A stretch of 33,423 bases of DNA, taken from assembly GCA_014384555.1 (NCBI GenBank), contig JACNFR010000036.1, forward strand, positions 1 to 33,423. Direction: 5' to 3'. Source of the DNA: Candidatus Nitrosopumilus sp. GTDB taxonomy: Archaea > Thermoproteota > Nitrososphaeria > Nitrososphaerales > Nitrosopumilaceae. Both the position numbers and the translations under genes were made by a program. Positions 8,560-18,639 of this stretch are shown here, piece by piece (position 1 is the stretch's first letter; every line of letters begins with the position of its first letter). Under the pieces are notes generated by a model. That model ran no database searches and was not told the origin of the DNA. It saw only the letters and a program-made list of their open reading frames with translations.

Positions 8560-8709
8560 ATGAATTGTCACAAAATTAGTGAAGCCCATCTTTGGAGATA
8601 TTCCAAACATAACAAAATGCGTAGATGCTTAAAATGCAAATCTAGAATCAAAATGACTGAGCAAGAATATCATCTCAAATGGGGGATGCATAAAATTATT
8701 GCAAAATAG
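8560..8709 (+). CDS. 49-aa Cys/His microprotein MNCHKISEAHLWRYSKHNKMRRCLKCKSRIKMTEQEYHLKWGMHKIIAK
   Basis: ORF with CxH, CxxC and HxxxxxH; not in ORF track. Confidence 0.5.
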   Translation: MNCHKISEAHLWRYSKHNKMRRCLKCKSRIKMTEQEYHLKWGMHKIIAK

Positions 8710-8770
8710 TTTGTGCTAATCTAAATGGATTCTGAACGTAGAAGTTATAGGCAAGTTTTAGAATATTATT

Positions 8771-9211
8771 TTGCATTTGAATATTAATGAGGCAAATAAA
8801 ATATTTCGAAAATCCATTATCAAAGGTTTTTTTGAACCACAACTGGTGAATCTAGATTTTCAAAAATCCCCGATAAAACATCCCTCGATTAGTGATGATG
8901 GCTTGATGCAGTCTGATTTACTTCATGTATTTTTTGATGTAGAAACTGGTTCTGATTATCCTGATGGCGATGAGTGGTTTATTGTTGAATTTGTATTCCC
9001 TCACGATGTTAAACTTCCTGATTCTCTGATGGGAACTGATTATTTTACAACTTTGTCTGTTGATGAAGGCAAAACATTCTGGCATCATCGTGAACTAATT
9101 CGTTACAAATATGGAAAATCTAAAAAATTACTTGATGCATTAGATTTTCTAGAATCAAAATACAAAGAACTTCATGAATCCCTTGAACCCTTACAGAAAG
9201 ATCTTAAATGA
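8771..9211 (+). CDS. hypothetical protein (146 aa)
   Basis: ORF, no recognised family. Confidence 0.65.
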   Translation: MHLNINEANKIFRKSIIKGFFEPQLVNLDFQKSPIKHPSISDDGLMQSDLLHVFFDVETGSDYPDGDEWFIVEFVFPHDVKLPDSLMGTDYFTTLSVDEGKTFWHHRELIRYKYGKSKKLLDALDFLESKYKELHESLEPLQKDLK

Positions 9212-9737
9212 TCTCATTCCATGAATCTCCTCGGAATGTGTATTTTTTATTTTCAGATAATGCAGAATCCAAACGCCATCTAATTGATTCAGCATCAAAT
9301 CTGTATATGATTTTTGTAATTTCTGATGGTAGTTTTTTAGGATCTAGATGAAATGGCAATAATTCCAAAACAAAATCAATCTTTTCTAATGCATTATCAA
9401 ACCATTGTCTGTCTTCAGTGTCTATGGTGAAAACGATTTTTGGGTTTCCAGAAAAATTAATTACAATTTTTAAAGCATTTCCACTACCTCTTCTTCTCTT
9501 CATTTCTTTGAAAACTGCTTTGATCTTTTCCCAACGTTTGAATTCAAACCATTGGAAAAACTCTTCATTGAATTGTAGGGGTATGTCAATATCTAGAAAA
9601 CTAACAAAATTCTCATCATTTACTTCAATTTCATCCTGAACTATTGTAAAATGAGAATTTAGAAAACCATAAAGAACTTCAATCTCCCAAGGAGAAATTC
9701 CATAATATCGTAATGTAGTTTTCACATTTTCTGACAA
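9204..9737 (-). CDS. hypothetical protein (177 aa)
   Basis: ORF convergent with previous gene, 8-nt overlap. Confidence 0.65.
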   Translation of the reverse strand: MSENVKTTLRYYGISPWEIEVLYGFLNSHFTIVQDEIEVNDENFVSFLDIDIPLQFNEEFFQWFEFKRWEKIKAVFKEMKRRRGSGNALKIVINFSGNPKIVFTIDTEDRQWFDNALEKIDFVLELLPFHLDPKKLPSEITKIIYRFDAESIRWRLDSALSENKKYTFRGDSWNEII

Positions 9738-9841
9738 TGATTTAAAATCCTAAAAATTGTAATTAAAGCTTCAAAATCAGTCAAACTAGTACAAATTCAC
9801 CTTAAAATTAAAATTATATGGAATGACATACAACCTCAGAC

Positions 9842-10171
9842 ATGAAGAAAGAATTTGTAGTAAAAAGCATTGATTCTGCACCTGATGGAGCACCATACGT
9901 TGTAGTCTCATTATCATCCATTAAGGATCTAAAGGGAGGAACTCAAACTCAACAACCTCCTTTTGGCAGTCCAAAAGTTATGGGATTTTCTAACATGAAT
10001 GATATGATGAAAGACTTGAACAAGATGATGTCTGGAATGGGTGGTGGAATGGGTATGCAATCCGGTGTTACTCAACTAAAACTGGAAATGCATGAATACA
10101 AAGAGATGGGTCTTTCAGTTGGAGATAAGGTCTTTTTAGAATTAAGTAAGGCAGAATCTTTAGGTGTCTAG
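9842..10171 (+). CDS. hypothetical protein with Met/Gly-rich central segment (109 aa)
   Basis: ORF; FSNMNDMMKDLNKMMSGMGGGMGMQSG. Confidence 0.7.
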   Translation: MKKEFVVKSIDSAPDGAPYVVVSLSSIKDLKGGTQTQQPPFGSPKVMGFSNMNDMMKDLNKMMSGMGGGMGMQSGVTQLKLEMHEYKEMGLSVGDKVFLELSKAESLGV

Positions 10172-10172
10172 T

Positions 10173-10739
10173 CTACCAGATTGTGTCGAAAAATTTCCAA
10201 CCATAAAATGCTGCAATAGTTCCAATTACAAATAACATTGGTTTCCATGCAAATACAGGAATGCTCGGTGTTGCAAGTTTAACTTTGTAATTATCTACAA
10301 TAGCATGAACGTTTTTCTTTATTTTATCATGCCAAATACTGTAATCCACTTGGTATTTTTTTAAAATTTCTTCTACCTCATAAACCACTGGAGTTCTTTG
10401 TGAAAACAAATGTTGAAGATAATCCCTTGACACTTCTACCTCTGCATGAATTCCGATTAGTCCCTTTTTCAAATCAACCATTCTAATGTGCATCTCCCAT
10501 GGTTTTTTCAGTTTAAGATTAAGGCCACTTCCAATTTGATCTGGTTGTTTATGTTCGAGTTTAACTTTGGTAAATCCTTCATCCGTGAAAATTTTTGTTA
10601 GTTCTTCAAAACTTTTCTTAACTACAATATGGAGCTGCTCTACACCATCTTTACTATCGACATTAATTTTGTGTTTTATTCCATCAAAAAATGATACTGT
10701 TTTTGGATATGTGGTGAGATATTCCATTATTTTTTTCAC
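10173..10739 (-). CDS. hypothetical protein with C-terminal transmembrane anchor (188 aa)
   Basis: C-terminal hydrophobic segment PMLFVIGTIAAFYGWKFF. Confidence 0.65.
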   Translation of the reverse strand: MKKIMEYLTTYPKTVSFFDGIKHKINVDSKDGVEQLHIVVKKSFEELTKIFTDEGFTKVKLEHKQPDQIGSGLNLKLKKPWEMHIRMVDLKKGLIGIHAEVEVSRDYLQHLFSQRTPVVYEVEEILKKYQVDYSIWHDKIKKNVHAIVDNYKVKLATPSIPVFAWKPMLFVIGTIAAFYGWKFFDTIW

Positions 10740-10775
10740 CTGATTCCTCTATTTAAAGCAGAACTGAGTTTCATG

Positions 10776-11552
10776 CTAGTTATTTGGGGGATTTGACAAT
10801 CCTCTAACGTAAACACATTGATCTGGTGAAATTGCCATTTCTGATGGATTGATTTTTCTATCTGTGAGTTTTGCATCTGAATTTCTAACTATTGCAAACG
10901 GTCTTGATTCGGCCCCTTCCCCCATCTTGTGATTTGCAATTGTAGCGAGATTATCGACCACTGCTTGAAATGTGACTTTTAGTGGATTTCCATCAAGATC
11001 TTTTTTTGCTCTCATATCTAAAACAGGTTCAATTCCAGCACATGATATTGCAACACCTGATGTCCCAATTCTTGCTGGCATTAATCTACTATCTACAAGT
11101 ATAATTCCAACATGGATGAGGAATTTTAAGAAAATTTTTCTACGAATCTCTTCTGCAGTGTGATATGGATTAATTGGATATAGTATTGCTCTGCCTTTTT
11201 TTGCATTTGATTTGTCAATTCCTGCATTTGGAGCCATGATATTATCTGAAGATGTAATGACAAATCCACCAATCCCGCCAAAAATTTTATCAGATTCTCT
11301 AATGATAATTTCTGCAATTTCCGATTTTAACTGATATGTTTTTGAAACTTTCAAACCTTCTTCTGAAGTCTTGATTTTATCCAAATCTACAATTCTTCCT
11401 TGTGAATTTGAAATGTATTTTGTTGAAATCACCAAAACGTCTCCGTTTTCTAGTTCTGTTTTATTTTGCTCTAATGTTTTTAGTAGTACCTCGAAAACAT
11501 CAAATTCTCCTTCCATCCTTTCTGCTAAGAGTGGTAAAACCGTTAATTGCAC
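10776..11552 (-). CDS. cofE: coenzyme F420-0:L-glutamate ligase
   Basis: Family resemblance: GDVLVISTKYISNSQGRIVDL, ...GIDKSNAKKGRAILYP, DSRLMPARIGTSGVAISCAGIEPVLDMR. Confidence 0.88.
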   Translation of the reverse strand: MQLTVLPLLAERMEGEFDVFEVLLKTLEQNKTELENGDVLVISTKYISNSQGRIVDLDKIKTSEEGLKVSKTYQLKSEIAEIIIRESDKIFGGIGGFVITSSDNIMAPNAGIDKSNAKKGRAILYPINPYHTAEEIRRKIFLKFLIHVGIILVDSRLMPARIGTSGVAISCAGIEPVLDMRAKKDLDGNPLKVTFQAVVDNLATIANHKMGEGAESRPFAIVRNSDAKLTDRKINPSEMAISPDQCVYVRGLSNPPNN

Positions 11553-11625
11553 ATTATTCTGAGCATTCTTTTTCTTTTTTATTGTTCTGAAAAGCTTTTA
11601 ATCTGTATAACGAGCTTTTTTGATT

Positions 11626-12894
11626 ATGAATATTACTGAGAAGATTCTTGCTCGTGGCGCTGGAAAATCTTCTGTTTCCCCTGATGATGTGGTTTTTGCT
11701 AATGTGGATAAAGTCATGATGCATGATGTATCTGGACCAGGCGTGATTAAGGTATTTGACAAATTAAAGAAACAAGGAATTTCTGTTGATAAATTATGGG
11801 ATCCTACTAAAGTTTGGGTGGCAGAAGACCACTTTGTTCCTTCTGCAGAAAAAGTATCTGCTGAAAATATTGTAAAATTATCAAAATTCACTAAACAGTA
11901 TGGAATTGAAAAACACTTCAAATATGGAATGGGACAATACGGAATTTGTCATACCATATCTCATGAAGAAGCTATGGTGTTGCCTGGTGAGGTTTATGTC
12001 GGTGGGGATTCTCACACAAATACAACTGGTGCCTTGGGTGCTTTTGCTTGTGGTCTAGGACATACTGATGTTGCATATGTTTTATTGAATGGAAAAATTT
12101 GGTTCAAAGTTCCAGAAACTTATTACTTTAAGCTAAACGGAAAATTACCTGATCATGTAATGGCCAAAGATTTGATTCTAAAAATTATCGGTCAAATTGG
12201 AACTGATGGGGGTGCATATCAAACTATGCAGTTTGGTGGTAGTGGTGTTGATGAAATGTCTGTAGAAAGTAGATTGACATTATGTAATATGACTACAGAA
12301 GCTGGTGCAAAGAACGGTATTGTAGAGCCAGATCAAAAAGTGGTTGATTATCTAACTCAGAGAGGTGCAACCAACATGAATTTGATAAAGGGTGATGATG
12401 ATGCTGAGTATGCTAAAATGTTTGAATTTGAAAGTTCAGAGATGGAACCAATGGTTGCAAAACCATTTTCTCCTGAAAATACAACTGTTGTAAGAGAAGC
12501 TCCTTCTGTAGAGTTGGATAAATCCTACATTGGTTCTTGTACTGGTGCAAAATACGAAGATTTGGTAGCTGCTGCAAGTGTTCTCAAAGGAAGAAAAGTA
12601 AAGATCAGAACTGAAATTTTGCCTGCAGCAATTTCTATTTATCGAAGAGCCATGGAAGATGGATTATTGAAGATTTTCTTAGATGCCGGTGTTACAGTTG
12701 GACCTCCAACATGTGGTGCCTGCTGTGGAGCACACATGGGTGTTTTGGCAAAAGATGAAATTTGCATTAGTACAACAAACAGAAATTTCCCTGGTAGAAT
12801 GGGTCATGTAGAATCTCAAACCTATCTCTCATCACCACTTGTGGCAGCAGCTTCTGCAGTAACTGGAAAAATCACCGACCCGAGGGATCTATGA
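11626..12894 (+). CDS. aconitase/3-isopropylmalate dehydratase family large subunit (archaeal LeuC/HacA-like paralog)
   Basis: GGDSHTNTTGALGAFACGLGHTD, IGSCTGAKYEDL, PTCGACCGAHMG; ATG at 11626 within the 11620 ORF. Confidence 0.85.
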   Translation: MNITEKILARGAGKSSVSPDDVVFANVDKVMMHDVSGPGVIKVFDKLKKQGISVDKLWDPTKVWVAEDHFVPSAEKVSAENIVKLSKFTKQYGIEKHFKYGMGQYGICHTISHEEAMVLPGEVYVGGDSHTNTTGALGAFACGLGHTDVAYVLLNGKIWFKVPETYYFKLNGKLPDHVMAKDLILKIIGQIGTDGGAYQTMQFGGSGVDEMSVESRLTLCNMTTEAGAKNGIVEPDQKVVDYLTQRGATNMNLIKGDDDAEYAKMFEFESSEMEPMVAKPFSPENTTVVREAPSVELDKSYIGSCTGAKYEDLVAAASVLKGRKVKIRTEILPAAISIYRRAMEDGLLKIFLDAGVTVGPPTCGACCGAHMGVLAKDEICISTTNRNFPGRMGHVESQTYLSSPLVAAASAVTGKITDPRDL

Positions 12895-13385
12895 TGAAAG
12901 GTAACGTCATAAAATACGCTCAAGACAATGTTGATACTGATGTCATAATTCCAGGGCAATACCTCAAAGTGCATGATTATGCAGAACTTGCAACTCATGC
13001 AATGGAGGGATTAGATCCTGATTTTCATTCAAAAGTAAAAGAAGGAGATTTTATTTTATCTGGCAAGAATTTTGGATGTGGCTCATCTCGTGAACATGCT
13101 CCGATTGCACTATCTCATTCTGGAGTAAAGGCTGTACTTGCATTATCTTTTGCAAGAATTTTTTATAGAAATTCTGTCGATGGCGCATTTTTGTTGCCAA
13201 TTGAAATCGAACAGGATGCATATGATGGAATTTCAGACGGGGATGAAATTGCAATCGACGTTTCTTTAAATGAAATTAAAAATATCACCAAAAATCAAAC
13301 CTACAAAATGAAACCTTTTTCAGAAATTATTGGAAAGATAATTGCTGCAGGTGGGCTTTTCAAGTATAAACCCGACCAGGATTAA
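12891..13385 (+). CDS. aconitase/3-isopropylmalate dehydratase family small subunit (archaeal LeuD-like)
   Basis: [30 protein letters not shown]. Confidence 0.88.
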   Translation: MMKGNVIKYAQDNVDTDVIIPGQYLKVHDYAELATHAMEGLDPDFHSKVKEGDFILSGKNFGCGSSREHAPIALSHSGVKAVLALSFARIFYRNSVDGAFLLPIEIEQDAYDGISDGDEIAIDVSLNEIKNITKNQTYKMKPFSEIIGKIIAAGGLFKYKPDQD

Positions 13386-13386
13386 A

Positions 13387-14802
13387 ATGGGAAAAACTCT
13401 TTTTGAAAAAATTTGGGAATCTCACATTGTTGTTGAAAAACAAAACGATCCTTCACTGATTTACATTGATAGACATCTTGTTCATGAAGTAACATCTCCA
13501 CAAGCTTTTGAAGGATTACGTATGAATAACAGAAAAGTCAGACGACCTGATCTCACTATTGCAACAATGGATCACAATGTCCCAACAACAGACCGTTCAC
13601 TTCCAATTTTAGATCAAACATCCTCAGTACAAATCCAAACTTTGGAAAAAAACTGCAAGGAATTTGGAATAAAATTATTTGATATTAACAGCCCCAATCA
13701 AGGAATTGTCCATGTTATTGGACCTCAATTGGGAATCACTTTACCTGGAACTACTATTGTTTGCGGTGATAGTCATACATCTACACATGGTGCATTTGGA
13801 GCCCTAGCTTTGGGTATTGGAACTAGTGATGTTGAGCATGTATTGGCCTCTCAAACAATGTGGCTAGAAAAACCAAAACCCTTTGAAATTAGAGTTGAAG
13901 GAAAAAGAAAAAATCCTCATGCTGTAACTGCCAAAGATATTGTTCTATCTATTATCAAAAATATTGGTACTGGCGGTGGTACGGGCACTGTAATTGAGTA
14001 TCGCGGTGATGGTATTACTGATCTCTCAATGGAGCAAAGAATGACTATTTGCAACATGTCAATTGAGGCAGGGGCACGTGCAGGTTTGATTGCTCCTGAT
14101 GAAAAAACCTTTGATTATTTGAGGGGTAGAGAGTACACTCCAAAGAACTATGAATCACTAGTTGATTCTTGGAAAGATCATCTCAAGACTGACGGTGATG
14201 CAAAGTTTGAAAAACAATTTACTTTACACATTGATGATATCGCACCTCAAGTTAGCTGGGGAACAAACCCTGGTATGACATCTGATGTCACTGAATCCAT
14301 TCCATCTCCTGATGAATTTTCTAAAGGCGATTCAAATCAAAAGAAGGGAGCTGAAAAGGCACTTGATTACATGGGTCTAGAACCTGGTACTGCAATTGAA
14401 GATATCAAAATTGATAGAGTGTTTATTGGCTCATGCACTAATGCAAGATTAGAAGATCTTATTGAAGCATCCAAAGTAATCAAGGGACAAAAAATTTCGC
14501 CAAACGTTCAAGCTATGGTTGTCCCTGGTTCTCAAATGGTAAAAAAACAGGCTGAAGAAATGGGGTTGGATAAAATTTTCATTGATGCAAATTTTGAATG
14601 GAGAGAAGCTGGATGTAGTATGTGTCTTGGAATGAATCCAGACATTTTATCTCCTGGTGAGCGATGTGCAAGTACCTCTAACAGAAACTTTGAAGGCAGA
14701 CAGGGAACTGGCGGGAGAACTCACTTGGTAAGTCCTGTGATGGCCGCAGCTGCTGCTATCAAAGGACATTTTGTAGATGTTAGGAAGATGGATTTGAGTT
14801 AA
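13387..14802 (+). CDS. leuC: 3-isopropylmalate dehydratase large subunit, bacterial type
   Basis: [58 protein letters not shown] 13387 within the 13342 ORF. Confidence 0.93.
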   Translation: MGKTLFEKIWESHIVVEKQNDPSLIYIDRHLVHEVTSPQAFEGLRMNNRKVRRPDLTIATMDHNVPTTDRSLPILDQTSSVQIQTLEKNCKEFGIKLFDINSPNQGIVHVIGPQLGITLPGTTIVCGDSHTSTHGAFGALALGIGTSDVEHVLASQTMWLEKPKPFEIRVEGKRKNPHAVTAKDIVLSIIKNIGTGGGTGTVIEYRGDGITDLSMEQRMTICNMSIEAGARAGLIAPDEKTFDYLRGREYTPKNYESLVDSWKDHLKTDGDAKFEKQFTLHIDDIAPQVSWGTNPGMTSDVTESIPSPDEFSKGDSNQKKGAEKALDYMGLEPGTAIEDIKIDRVFIGSCTNARLEDLIEASKVIKGQKISPNVQAMVVPGSQMVKKQAEEMGLDKIFIDANFEWREAGCSMCLGMNPDILSPGERCASTSNRNFEGRQGTGGRTHLVSPVMAAAAAIKGHFVDVRKMDLS

Positions 14803-14803
14803 C

Positions 14804-15388
14804 ATGGAACCGTTCAAATCTGTCTCAAGCATTGTCACTCCTCTTGATAAGGTAAATGTAGATACTGATCAAATTGTTCCAAAACAATTCTTAAAACTAG
14901 TTCAAAAATCTGGATTTGGAAAATTCTTGTTTTTCAACTGGAGGTTTGATGAGAATGAGAATAAGAAATCTGATTTTGTCTTAAATGACCCAAAATATGA
15001 AAATTCACACATTCTTGTGGCCGGAGATAATTTTGGCTGCGGTTCTAGTCGTGAACATGCAGTCTGGGCCTTGCTTGACTATGGTTTTTCTGTGATTATT
15101 GCCCCTTCCTTTGCAGATATTTTCTTGAGTAATTGTTTCAAAAATGGTATTTTGCCAATAACCTTGGACCAACAACTTGTGGAAAAATTACAGCAAGAAA
15201 ATGGCGCAATTAATATCGATTTAGAAAATCAAACTATCAAAACTCCTTCTGAGGAAATATCTTTTGGAATTGATTCTTACAAGAAAAAAATTCTCTTAGA
15301 AGGGCTGGATGATATTGCACAAACTTTTCAATACGAAGATAAAATTTCAGAATTTGAAAAAGGATCTAAAGTCCCATCTGTTTTATAA
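14804..15388 (+). CDS. leuD: 3-isopropylmalate dehydratase small subunit, bacterial type
   Basis: [31 protein letters not shown]. Confidence 0.93.
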   Translation: MEPFKSVSSIVTPLDKVNVDTDQIVPKQFLKLVQKSGFGKFLFFNWRFDENENKKSDFVLNDPKYENSHILVAGDNFGCGSSREHAVWALLDYGFSVIIAPSFADIFLSNCFKNGILPITLDQQLVEKLQQENGAINIDLENQTIKTPSEEISFGIDSYKKKILLEGLDDIAQTFQYEDKISEFEKGSKVPSVL

Positions 15389-16085
15389 TCTTCTTTACCG
15401 TTTTTTCATTTCTTTCTAAGACCATTGGTGATTCTGCATCTATCCATTCATTATCTCCAATGTCAAAGGCACTAATTTTTCCTTCTTTTGATAATTGCTG
15501 CAAAATGTCATATGATAGGTTGATCTCTTTTTGCTTTTGTTTTGCTTTGATTCTTTTGATGATGTCTTTGCCAAGCATATAGATTCCTAAACATTCTGAT
15601 AATTGTAATTTCATCACTGGTTTCTCTTTGAATTCTTTTATGATTCCATCTTCTACTTTGGCAAATCCTGTTTCTTCTTTTCTTTTAGTTCTAGTTGCAA
15701 TACATGCTGAACTGTTTTTTTCTTTGAATGTTTCTCTCATTTTTTTAAGATCTATTGCACATAAATTATCTACAAACCATAATACAAATTCAGATTCGTT
15801 TTTGAGTTTGTCTGCAATGTGTAATAGGTCTCCACCTGTTCCACTTTGTGAATCTTGCACAAAAGTGATGTTTTTTTGTGTTTGATAGTAATTTTTGATT
15901 TGCCCTCCTAGTCCTTCAAAATCTGAAATAATGATAATTTCATTTACAAAACTAAATGATTTTAGATATTTTATGACATAATCAATTAGGGGTTTACCAT
16001 TGATTGGGCTCATGGCTTTTGGAAAATATTCAGTATATGGTTTGCCTCTGGTTCCCTTGCCGCCTGCAAGAATTACAGCCTTCAC
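15366..16085 (-). CDS. sugar-phosphate nucleotidyltransferase (NTP_transferase family)
   Basis: MKAVILAGGKGTRGKPYTEYFPKAMSPINGKPLIDY. Confidence 0.85.
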   Translation of the reverse strand: MKAVILAGGKGTRGKPYTEYFPKAMSPINGKPLIDYVIKYLKSFSFVNEIIIISDFEGLGGQIKNYYQTQKNITFVQDSQSGTGGDLLHIADKLKNESEFVLWFVDNLCAIDLKKMRETFKEKNSSACIATRTKRKEETGFAKVEDGIIKEFKEKPVMKLQLSECLGIYMLGKDIIKRIKAKQKQKEINLSYDILQQLSKEGKISAFDIGDNEWIDAESPMVLERNEKTVKKIIKQMGL

Positions 16086-16088
16086 AGC

Positions 16089-16538
16089 CTAACGGTATGA
16101 TTTCTGCTTTCTTCTTCTTGCACCAGGTCCGCCAAATTTCTTTGGTTCTTTTCTTCTGGCATCACCACTGACTAGATATTTATCAAAATCAGTGATTCTT
16201 TTTCTAAGGTCTTCTCTAGTTGATTTTGGGAAAGGATGATCTTTTGGCTCTTTTTTGGATTTTGTCCATCCTGTTAGGGCTCTTGAAATTCCAGTTGCTA
16301 TTGCACTGGCTTGACCCATAAAACCGCCGCCTCTAACTCTTACAGAAATATCAATTTTGTCTCTCAAATCTCCTGAAATTTCTAATGGTGCTAGAATAAC
16401 TTCACGTGCTGTTTCTTGTGGAATCATTTCTACTGGTACATTGTTAATTCTGACTTTACCTTTTCCTTTGGTAATGTAAACATGGGCACTAGCTGTTTTT
16501 CTAGTTGCAAAATAGATTTCAGTTTTTGGAGTTGTCAT
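16089..16538 (-). CDS. rps9: 30S ribosomal protein S9
   Basis: RVRGGGFMGQASAIATGISRAL, terminal GARRRKQKSYR. Confidence 0.95.
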   Translation of the reverse strand: MTTPKTEIYFATRKTASAHVYITKGKGKVRINNVPVEMIPQETAREVILAPLEISGDLRDKIDISVRVRGGGFMGQASAIATGISRALTGWTKSKKEPKDHPFPKSTREDLRKRITDFDKYLVSGDARRKEPKKFGGPGARRRKQKSYR

Positions 16539-17044
16539 TCAGTCCACCCAATTACTCTACATAATTCCCCAAGTACAGTATAGTTTGATGGGGTTTTTCT
16601 GATTTTAGCTTTTTCAAATTGAATTTTTTCAAGTGATTTAATTTCTTTAGGTGAACCAATGTATGTTCTAAGTCTTTGATGTGCTTCTTTTCCTGATGGC
16701 TTTCTATCAAATGGTAGCATTTGACGAATCATTTTTGCCATTAGTGTATCTGGTCTTCTGTAGTGGACAGGACCATGTTTGTAGTTGATAATACTGTTAA
16801 TTTCTAAAAATTCTCTATATTCTTTAATTTGATTACTTCTTGTTCCACTCATCATGATTTTTTCACAGTTAACTACTGATACTCTGTTTCCTTGCATCAA
16901 TAATTTTGCTACATTTGATGCTAGTCTTCCTGCAATGTGATCAGTTGCATCCACTACAATTGGTCTGTCTGTTCTAACAACAACTTCTTGTTTGGAAGTA
17001 TTTGAATTTCTTCCAGCAGGTTTGTTAATTCTTCCATTAGCCAA
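16535..17044 (-). CDS. rpl13: 50S ribosomal protein L13
   Basis: VDATDHIAGRLASNVAKLLMQGNRVSVVNCEKIMMSG. Confidence 0.95.
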   Translation of the reverse strand: MANGRINKPAGRNSNTSKQEVVVRTDRPIVVDATDHIAGRLASNVAKLLMQGNRVSVVNCEKIMMSGTRSNQIKEYREFLEINSIINYKHGPVHYRRPDTLMAKMIRQMLPFDRKPSGKEAHQRLRTYIGSPKEIKSLEKIQFEKAKIRKTPSNYTVLGELCRVIGWTE

Positions 17045-17384
17045 GTAGAACTACTCCTTTACCTGTTGGGTTTTGTTCAATCAAATCTGAATGGGTGATT
17101 ATTTTTCCACCTTTTTCAATGATTTTGGCTGCTGCAGAATTTGAAATTGAAAATGAGAATAATGTGATTTTATGAGCAATACTACCTGTTCCAAGTACTT
17201 TTCCTGGAAATACTACAATGTCGTTTTCTTTTGTTAGTTGACCGATTCTATTCAAGTTAAGATCTCTTCTTGCTACGGATGGTTTTAATGCATATTCTGC
17301 TAATTTAGCCCAAATTGGAGCATCATTTTTAGCTGATGCCTTTTTTAGATCTTTGGCCATATGTATAACGACTTGATTAGTCAT
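17037..17384 (-). CDS. rpl18e: 50S ribosomal protein L18e
   Basis: Family sequence and conserved position in rps9-rpl13-rpl18e-rpoD operon. Confidence 0.92.
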   Translation of the reverse strand: MTNQVVIHMAKDLKKASAKNDAPIWAKLAEYALKPSVARRDLNLNRIGQLTKENDIVVFPGKVLGTGSIAHKITLFSFSISNSAAAKIIEKGGKIITHSDLIEQNPTGKGVVLLG

Positions 17385-17429
17385 GTGAATAATGCGGTTT
17401 GTAACCCAAATATAATGTCTATGCTTGAA

Positions 17430-18068
17430 TTATGCTTCAACTTTGTCAATCATTTCTTTAAATTGACCTATTCTATTGCTGACTTCATCTACTCCTGAAA
17501 TAATGATTTGTTCAGGTTTTAGTGCGCCAGTTGATTCTACTGTTAGAACTTTGACATCTTCCTTATCGGTATCTGTAAGTGTTGAGATGTTTGCAGAGTT
17601 CCATTTTGCATGTTCTGTTCCACGTCCTAGTCTGGCATAGCATTCCAATTTGATTCTTTGACCTGGTGCTAGTTGGACTATGGGAATTTTATCTGAAATT
17701 GGTTTAATTGAATCATCTTCTGAGGATAATTCATTTGTTAGTAATGTTCTGGTAACATCTGAATCTCCAGAGTCTAAAACTAACATTACTCTACAATTTG
17801 AGCATCCTGTTTCACTTCCACATCCGCATTTGGATGGTTCATTAAATCTGCTCAAATCTGTTGTTAATGGAATTAGTCCTAATCTATGTGCTAAACCTTC
17901 ATCTGGTAATACTGATGAGTTCTCAATAATGTCAACTGTGTCCACTGCAAAAACTGGTACGCCGTTTAGACATACACGTCTAAGTGCATTTGCATATTGT
18001 AATGGTATGCCTTTGAGCTTTACAGCTATTTTCTGATCATCTTGACTAACAATCTCTAATGAGGACAA
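17430..18068 (-). CDS. rpoD: DNA-directed RNA polymerase subunit D (Rpb3/alpha homolog)
   Basis: YANALRRVCLNGVPVFAVDTVDIIENSSVLPDEGLAHRLGLIPL; CGCGSETGCSNC zinc-type motif. Confidence 0.95.
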   Translation of the reverse strand: MSSLEIVSQDDQKIAVKLKGIPLQYANALRRVCLNGVPVFAVDTVDIIENSSVLPDEGLAHRLGLIPLTTDLSRFNEPSKCGCGSETGCSNCRVMLVLDSGDSDVTRTLLTNELSSEDDSIKPISDKIPIVQLAPGQRIKLECYARLGRGTEHAKWNSANISTLTDTDKEDVKVLTVESTGALKPEQIIISGVDEVSNRIGQFKEMIDKVEA

Positions 18069-18196
18069 TGAGCAAAATCTTCAAAATCCACATAAAAATC
18101 TAGCTGGTTTTAGGCATAATGGAAATAATCTCTTTTTATTTTGATTTGCCCAATTTCTCTAGATATGCTTAAGTTCACAATATGTGCATTTGATTT

Positions 18197-18556
18197 ATGG
18201 ATTTTGACAAGTTATTTTCTGATGTTTTAAACATTGATTCTGGTATTCGTTATGCTGCAGTCCAAAATAATACTGGCAAGATAATCACTGGAGGTTTTCG
18301 AGAAAACATCACCCCAATCCTAAATGATGAAGATCTCCAAATGATGCACTATTATGCATCTCAGAGATGGCAAACCAGAAAAAACATCGAACACAAGCTT
18401 GGTTCTGCAAAGTATGCGTTAGCTGAATATGATGAAATTAAAAGAATTTCATTCCCAATTGATGAAAAGCATTTGCTAATGGTTACAACTCAATTAAACT
18501 CTGATCACACAAATATCATTACCAAAGTTCTTGAATTGATCAATAATTCAAAATAA
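18197..18556 (+). CDS. hypothetical protein (119 aa), roadblock/profilin-like appearance
   Basis: ORF; IRYAAVQNNTGKIITGGFRENI resembles an alpha/beta sensor fold, family not confirmed. Confidence 0.65.
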   Translation: MDFDKLFSDVLNIDSGIRYAAVQNNTGKIITGGFRENITPILNDEDLQMMHYYASQRWQTRKNIEHKLGSAKYALAEYDEIKRISFPIDEKHLLMVTTQLNSDHTNIITKVLELINNSK

Positions 18557-18639
18557 TGTTCAAAGTCATCAAAATAACAATTAATGTTGCTATTACGTTA
18601 GTACAGATAAATAGCAAATCATAGTTATCTATTTTAGAA

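Noticed and set aside
8517-8560. Possible C/D-box sRNA (GATGATGA near 8517-8525)
   Set aside because: No matching D/D' CTGA boxes or proper spacing found.
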